Assembly: GCA_015698045.1 (NCBI GenBank)
Contig: BLAL01000206.1
Span: forward strand, 62,001 to 126,000
Direction: 5' to 3'
DNA from: Rhizophagus clarus
Lineage: Eukaryota; Glomeromycota; Glomeromycetes; Glomerales; Glomeraceae
Length of the DNA: 64,000 nucleotides
Positions 59,501-64,000 of the stretch are shown here, piece by piece. Every line of letters begins with the position of its first letter. The first letter of the stretch is position 1. The notes beneath the pieces are model-generated. The model was not told where the DNA came from. It ran no database searches and saw nothing but the letters and a program-made list of their open reading frames with translations. The position numbers were made by a program, and so were the translations under genes.

Positions 59501-62118
59501 AAATTTTACCTCCAAATTTTATGGAACAGACTATGCACTCTTTCTTTAATACTTTTAAAAAGCAATTGAAATTGTCTGTATCTATACCAGATGCTATATT
59601 CAACGAACATTTATATAATTTTCGCAAGATTCAAGATAATCAAATGCAAGCTAAGGTTACTAATATCTTGTTACAACTTAATGATCAATCCTTAATGGGT
59701 CGTATCACTCACTTACGACTTAAGAAAATTCAGTACAATGAATAGTTATCCACTTCCTTATTACATACAATCTCTCCGCATATTATTAAAAAATATAGAA
59801 ACAATTTTTTAATTTCTTCTATAGTTTTATTATTTTCTTTAAATATTAAATTTAATAATAATGATAGTTTTAACAATTTATTTCCTTATAATATTTCTTT
59901 TTATGATCTTTTATTAGAAAATTATTATCGATATTCTTCATTTTTCCAAAAACATCACATTTTATTCTTAGAACAGATTTTGGACGACCAAGGTTATCTT
60001 CTCTTGAAATGAGATATCCGTGTGAAATTCAACTTAGCATCTCATATCACCTTAAAATGGTATAACAATTTGATTAACAACTTAAACAACAACACTGAAG
60101 CATTAAGAATACTCAATCAAACTTATGGTCAACAATTTGATTCGGCTCCTCTTAAGTTCAATCAATTCAGCGTCAAATCTGAACGTATTAGAAAAGAGAA
60201 AAATCACTCTGCCAAGCCCATTCTAGTTAACGCTGATAATAGAAATAATCCCTTTATTGACACCCCTGCTAAACGAACTAACTTCAATGATATTACATTT
60301 GATTTAGAACACTATAACATCATTTCTCATATTGGTAATCACATGGAGATACAACGATGTGAAGGATGTGACGATACTACTTCTTTTTTTTCCCCAAGTA
60401 GACCACACCGTCACCAACAACCAGCGTCATATTGCAACGTTAATGTTTTATTCAACAACACTGCAGTCTTATACACTGGAACAACGTCTAAAGGATTAAA
60501 TTCTCGTATTATTCTGGTGAATCAGAATACTTACAACAATGTTTTGTCCACAATTCCTACCACATTTCTGTCACAACAACAACATATACAGTCACCACGA
60601 CCAATCAATCAGTCTGTAGGATACAACATCTTATCTAGCTCACTAGATCTTACTAACAATAATAACAATTTCCTCTCCTCAGAATCTTTCTTTCACAATT
60701 TTGAACTAAACGCCAAATCTGAAGAACTTTTCGTCATTTAAAATCATTTAAAGACATATTCAAATCTTACCTTTTATACGGATGGTTTGTTGATTAACGC
60801 CAACACCTCTTTAGTCTCAATGACTGCAGGATTTCTTGTGGTTTCAGACTCGAATACCATCACTCATTCTTTTACAACCACTCTTGAAAATTGGCCTTCG
60901 TCTTTAAGGGTCAAGATTAGTGCTATATTATACTCATTAATTGTTTCTCCCTATAATTGTTATATAGATATATTTACAGATAGCCAAAACGCCATCAACA
61001 TGATAGAAAAACTATCACGATGGTGCTTTATCACTCCCAGGGAATTTTTCAAATTTCCCAATAACAACGTTATATGGAATAATATTCATCATTTGATTCA
61101 TTCCAAGAATCTTTCTATCCGGTTCAAAAAAGTTAAGGCGTATACGGACAACGTTTTTAATAATCACATTGACCTTTTGTGCAAACAAACACACTCTGAC
61201 TTATCACTGATGCTCATTATTAAAGAAAATTTTTTCAATAATTTATTATATCTTCCCTGTTGGGATAACTTTTTGATCGAACGATGTCTTCGAACTTTCA
61301 TCAAATATTATAACGATTGTGACAATTTCCTCACTTTCCTTTCCCTATCTCTCAATAGAAAATACGTCGATGTAGTAGATTGGAAACTTACTTTCTTTGT
61401 TTTCAACAACAATAGGGATACCTTATCAACCGACTTTATTCAACATAAGAAAAAACTCTTTAAATACAACATGTTAGCAGAACAACTCCCGGTTTTGGAA
61501 AAAACCAAAAAACAATTCTATTCTTTGTACGGTGATGCGATGTGCTTACTTTGTCACGAAGAATTTGAAACCTTTTCACATATATGGAACTGTTCATATC
61601 ACGACAACTTTATTTTACGAACATATAACAAATTCAAAAACAACATCTTGGATTTTATACTCGACTAACAACCAACTGTGGACATCACTAACTTATCAGT
61701 GGAGTTTGATGCTTTAGGTTTTTATACCAATTTACAGTCCCAATTGTTAAATCAACTCACGTTCATAGACATTTTTAAGGGTTTCGTCCCTCTTGTTCTA
61801 TGTGACTTTTTGAACTCTTACCTATCACATTCGCAATTAACTGAATTGATCCTTCGCACTTATAATAATATTTACGACGATTGCGCCCTTTTATGGCAAG
61901 ATCGATGTACTGGATTCTCTGTTTCTGAAGAAGCCTTGGGTTTTACAAGACGTATTAAGCGTCTTCATCGTTATAAGTCAAAATATAATATTAATCATAA
62001 TTTTTCTTTTTCTTTGTTTAATTTAGATCATTTTTTTATTAATTCTTTTGATTTTATTTCTTCTTTTATCAGGAATAATATTAAATACATAGATTATTAT
62101 ACTTATAGGGTTACATAA
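56525..62118 (+). pseudogene. LINE B ORF2: endonuclease, reverse transcriptase, RNase H
   Basis: Starts at ATG 56525. The AP-type endonuclease shows TLNIQHL, GLAETSL, GDFNAK, LDYIW and TDHRIIYI (56640-57350). The reverse transcriptase shows DKASGPSGISYEML, PIPKPKP, RPITLLETSRKAF, DLGKAYDRV (motif A), GIDQGEVILPLLW (motif B, with Leu where Ser is usual) and IAFIDDTQWL (motif C) (58320-59130). RNase H shows FYTDGLL and FTDSQNAI (60770-61000), and a CLLCHEEFETFSHIWNC zinc-type motif lies near 61550. Premature stops are at 57032, 57086, 57624, 57663, 58230, 58602, 58731, 59349, 59743, 60010, 60739 and 61666. Frameshifts lie near 57110 and 59383. The stop at 58731 replaces the Gln of the family's QDL.KAYDRV motif. 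No activity is expected. Confidence 0.85.
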
Positions 62119-62450
62119 TAGTTCGAACTAATTTTCACTAGTATAGTACATTTTAGCTTTTAGCTACTAGGTAAAAATATAATTTATTTTTCTTTTCTTT
62201 TTTGGGGGGTTATCATGTTTCGAAGGCATTCGTGGGGGATGGATCGTTACAGTTTTCTGCCTTAAGTGAAACCTGGGAATTAGTTCCAGCAGGGTCTCTC
62301 GGTTTTAATCGAGTGTTAGTATCATAGTATAGTATAATTGTTTCTTAATTTCTTTTTGATTCATGTTACATGTACTTTTACTACAAACTTACCCTTGGGT
62401 ATTTGATGTAATCTCATGTATTTTACATTATTTTGTCAATAAAACATAAA
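62119..62450 (+). other. LINE B 3' UTR
   Basis: Contains TTCCAGCAGGGTCTCTCGG and ends TTTTGTCAATAAAACATAAA, both shared with the 3' end of element A (53730-53990). The conserved 3' end is probably what the reverse transcriptase recognises, which would let short element A use the LINE B machinery. Confidence 0.65.
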
Positions 62451-62470
62451 ACATATAAAACTTTATAATC

Positions 62471-62725
62471 TTAGCCTGATGTTTCCTCAAAATCGCCGAT
62501 TATGCCTGAGATGCGACTGTCTAAAGCTGATACAAAATTGATCAATGTAAATATGGAAAATACTATTGATGATACAACCATACCACCACAACCTTCTGGT
62601 AGTAGTAATACTACACCAAATGATAAGAAGAAAAAGAAGGCTATGAATAAATTGATAGAAAAAATATATGTTGATACTAACATTCTTGATGACAAAGTTC
62701 ATAACATTAGGGATATCTTCGTGTA
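62471..62725 (+). other. Possible short coding remnant after the LINE
   Basis: A plus-strand frame from about 62502 (ATG) to 62735 has a fairly even codon mix (ADTKLINVNMENTIDDTT, then a KKKKKA basic run and VDTNILDD). It could be an exon interrupted by the LINE insertions. No family and no upstream partner were recognised across the insertion at 52752. Confidence 0.25.
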
Positions 62726-64000
62726 TATCCAGTAAGAAAATTACATACTGAAAATATACTGAAAATAATCTGAATTTTAAGAATATTTAACTATAAAATT
62801 ATGTATGTTATAAGTATAAATTAAATATAATTTTAGAATATTTTATGTAAGATATTTATATCCATAAATAATGCTAAAATTATATTTGAAAATACTGCAT
62901 TTAATATGTAAAAAGTTCATAAAATATCCTTAAATTTTGCCTCTTTAAGTATATTTTAAGTGTAAAATTATGTCATTAATTTCTACTTAATTTCAGGATA
63001 AATTTTATTTTGTATTATTATATATATTCATCATTATTTAAGAATATTTAAAGCCCATTTTCAGTATATTATAAAATTGTAATTTGCATATATTTCAATA
63101 ATATTTCAATTAGAAATAACATATATTTTCAGTAGTTTTAAAGGTCATTTTAGTTCAAATATAATAATATTTTATGTATCTTTTAATTAGAAATAGCATA
63201 CATTTTTACTTACATTAAAGGTTATTTCAATTACATTTTTACATTTGATAAAATATTGATTTAACAATATTTTTAGTATATAAATACAATATTGATATGG
63301 TTTGATTTTATTTCAATAATAATTCATGTACATTTTAAAGGCTACGCTAATAACTAATGAATACAAATAATTTCTATGTATAGTAAAATGATTAATTTCA
63401 TATTTCTGAAACTATATAATATAAAACGAAAATAAATCAGAAATAAAATAAATAAAGAAAAGATACAGTTGAAAAAACTTATTTTTCATACCTATTACAC
63501 AATAACTCGAGACCCATTTAATTTAATGTACACAGGTGGTCTTAATAAATTGGACTCGTCCATTCCAACAGAAAAATCTGATATATCGAGAAATCTGACA
63601 TATCAAGAACAAGTACTATAATAATCCGTTCCAGACTCGACTCTGATATATCAAAGCTTCTGGTTTATCGAAGATCCAATTTATCAAGACTACCTGTGTA
63701 CATGTTAAAGAGGGGAAAAAGGTATATTAGTAATTTAGTTATTTGATTTTAAATCCAATATAATAAAGTTTGATGCATACCTGTTTAATAAACAATAATT
63801 TTTAAGTAAAAAAATACTTACACACGTTTACAGTTAACACCTCGACATGGCTACATTAAAATAGAAAAAATAAAAGAATCAGTTAATATTAATTTCAACA
63901 ATAACTAACTATTGGATTTGAGAATATATTATAATTTTATGTTGTAATACATATTAATAAGCCTCAACCATATCCTTAAGAAAATAAATAACCCACCTTC
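62726..64000. repeat. Diverged direct duplicate of 51187-52520
   Basis: Shares ordered blocks with the region left of the LINEs (see 50911-52750). No ORF. The duplicates flank the LINE pair in direct orientation about 11.5 kb apart. Confidence 0.5.
63529..63700. mobile_element. Tc1/mariner- or pogo-like MITE, 168 bp
   Basis: Terminal inverted repeats are CACAGGTGGTCTTAATAAAT on the left (63531) and the complement of CACAGGTAGTCTTGATAAAT on the right (ending 63698), flanked by TA on both sides. The interior contains GATATATCGAGAAATCTGA-type sub-repeats. A TA duplication and CAGGT-type ends fit a Tc1/mariner-pogo derived MITE. It has no coding capacity. Confidence 0.82.

Larger units (their letters stand above)
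53991..62467 (+). mobile_element. Near-full-length LINE (element B), 8.4 kb, nested in element A's target duplication
   Basis: The body is 54008-62450, flanked by the 17-nt word ACATATAAAACTTTATA (53991-54007 and 62451-62467). It holds a 5' UTR, ORF1 (54151-56487), a 37-bp gap, ORF2 (56525-62118) and a 3' UTR ending TCAATAAAACATAAA. The tail is an A-rich ACATAAA repeat rather than plain poly(A). It carries 18 premature stops and two frameshifts, so it is dead, but it is structurally complete. Confidence 0.82.

Noticed and set aside
36605..61668. Alternative genetic code with TAA read as Gln
   Set aside because: Intact genes here end with TAA or TAG at the expected lengths, stops also occur at Arg-type positions as TGA, and the young transposon genes contain none.

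Overview
The window is eukaryotic and very AT-rich. It has short spliceosomal introns (44-100 bp, GTAAGT/GTATGT donors), long A/T homopolymers and dense, mostly decayed mobile DNA. The style of the LINE ORF1/ORF2 proteins, the Plavaka-type transposase and a degenerate TTAGGG tract fit an arbuscular mycorrhizal fungus (Glomeromycotina, Rhizophagus/Gigaspora-like). That assignment is inference from protein style; there is no rRNA or marker gene to confirm it. I see no tRNA, rRNA, CRISPR array or bacterial-type operon.

Layout. 1-5734: two copies of an ORF1-only LINE derivative. One is decayed on the minus strand (about 1236-3235). The other is young and intact on the plus strand (3658-5720, with poly(A) and a possible 14-bp target duplication). 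6988-11347: a minus-strand DNA topoisomerase II gene that keeps its introns but has frameshifts, internal deletions and no catalytic-tyrosine segment, so it is a pseudogene. 11400-20700: AT-rich desert with a MITE, an interstitial telomere-like tract, an A-rich asymmetric block and a 110-bp minisatellite. 20712-22754: a 2.04-kb TIR element whose interior is a tandem array of exon-intron-like modules. 23200-25480: a LINE 5' relic, a 144-bp satellite and an internally deleted paralogue of a Q/P-rich gene.

25482-37084: a minus-strand Q/P-rich gene (about 570 codons, four exons, eight premature stops, no frameshift) is split by a 9.74-kb DNA transposon (26770-36509, 2-bp AT target duplication). 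Removing the transposon and one AT copy restores the reading frame exactly. The transposon has matching TIRs, dense subterminal repeats and three multi-exon genes: an 852-codon-class Plavaka (CACTA-like) transposase with one 1-nt frameshift, an intact 376-aa coiled-coil/acidic accessory gene, and an intact 128-aa basic SANT/trihelix-like gene.

37100-42750: small genes of unclear role, including a two-zinc-knuckle Gag-like ORF, the 3' part of a Tc1/mariner transposase and a charged repeat gene. 42885-49380: a satellite with a period of about 600 bp, repeated later in inverted orientation and interrupted by a MITE and by a 2.5-kb hAT-type element (8-bp target duplication, 46289-48801). The hAT element has no transposase, but it carries a second intact copy of the SANT/trihelix-like gene and the same flanking modules as the Plavaka element. 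49430-50055: a decayed membrane-anchored acidic-repeat gene. 52753-62470: two nested LINE insertions at one target. The second is nearly full length, with 18 premature stops and only two frameshifts. 62700-64000: a diverged duplicate of the region left of the LINEs, plus a pogo-like MITE.

The most striking themes are: a gene cassette (SANT/trihelix gene plus 3' modules) shared by two transposons with unrelated ends; repeated nonsense mutations that all fit C-to-T/G-to-A transitions in older elements but are absent from the young Plavaka and hAT genes; and two arrays of intron-like tandem repeats inside transposons.
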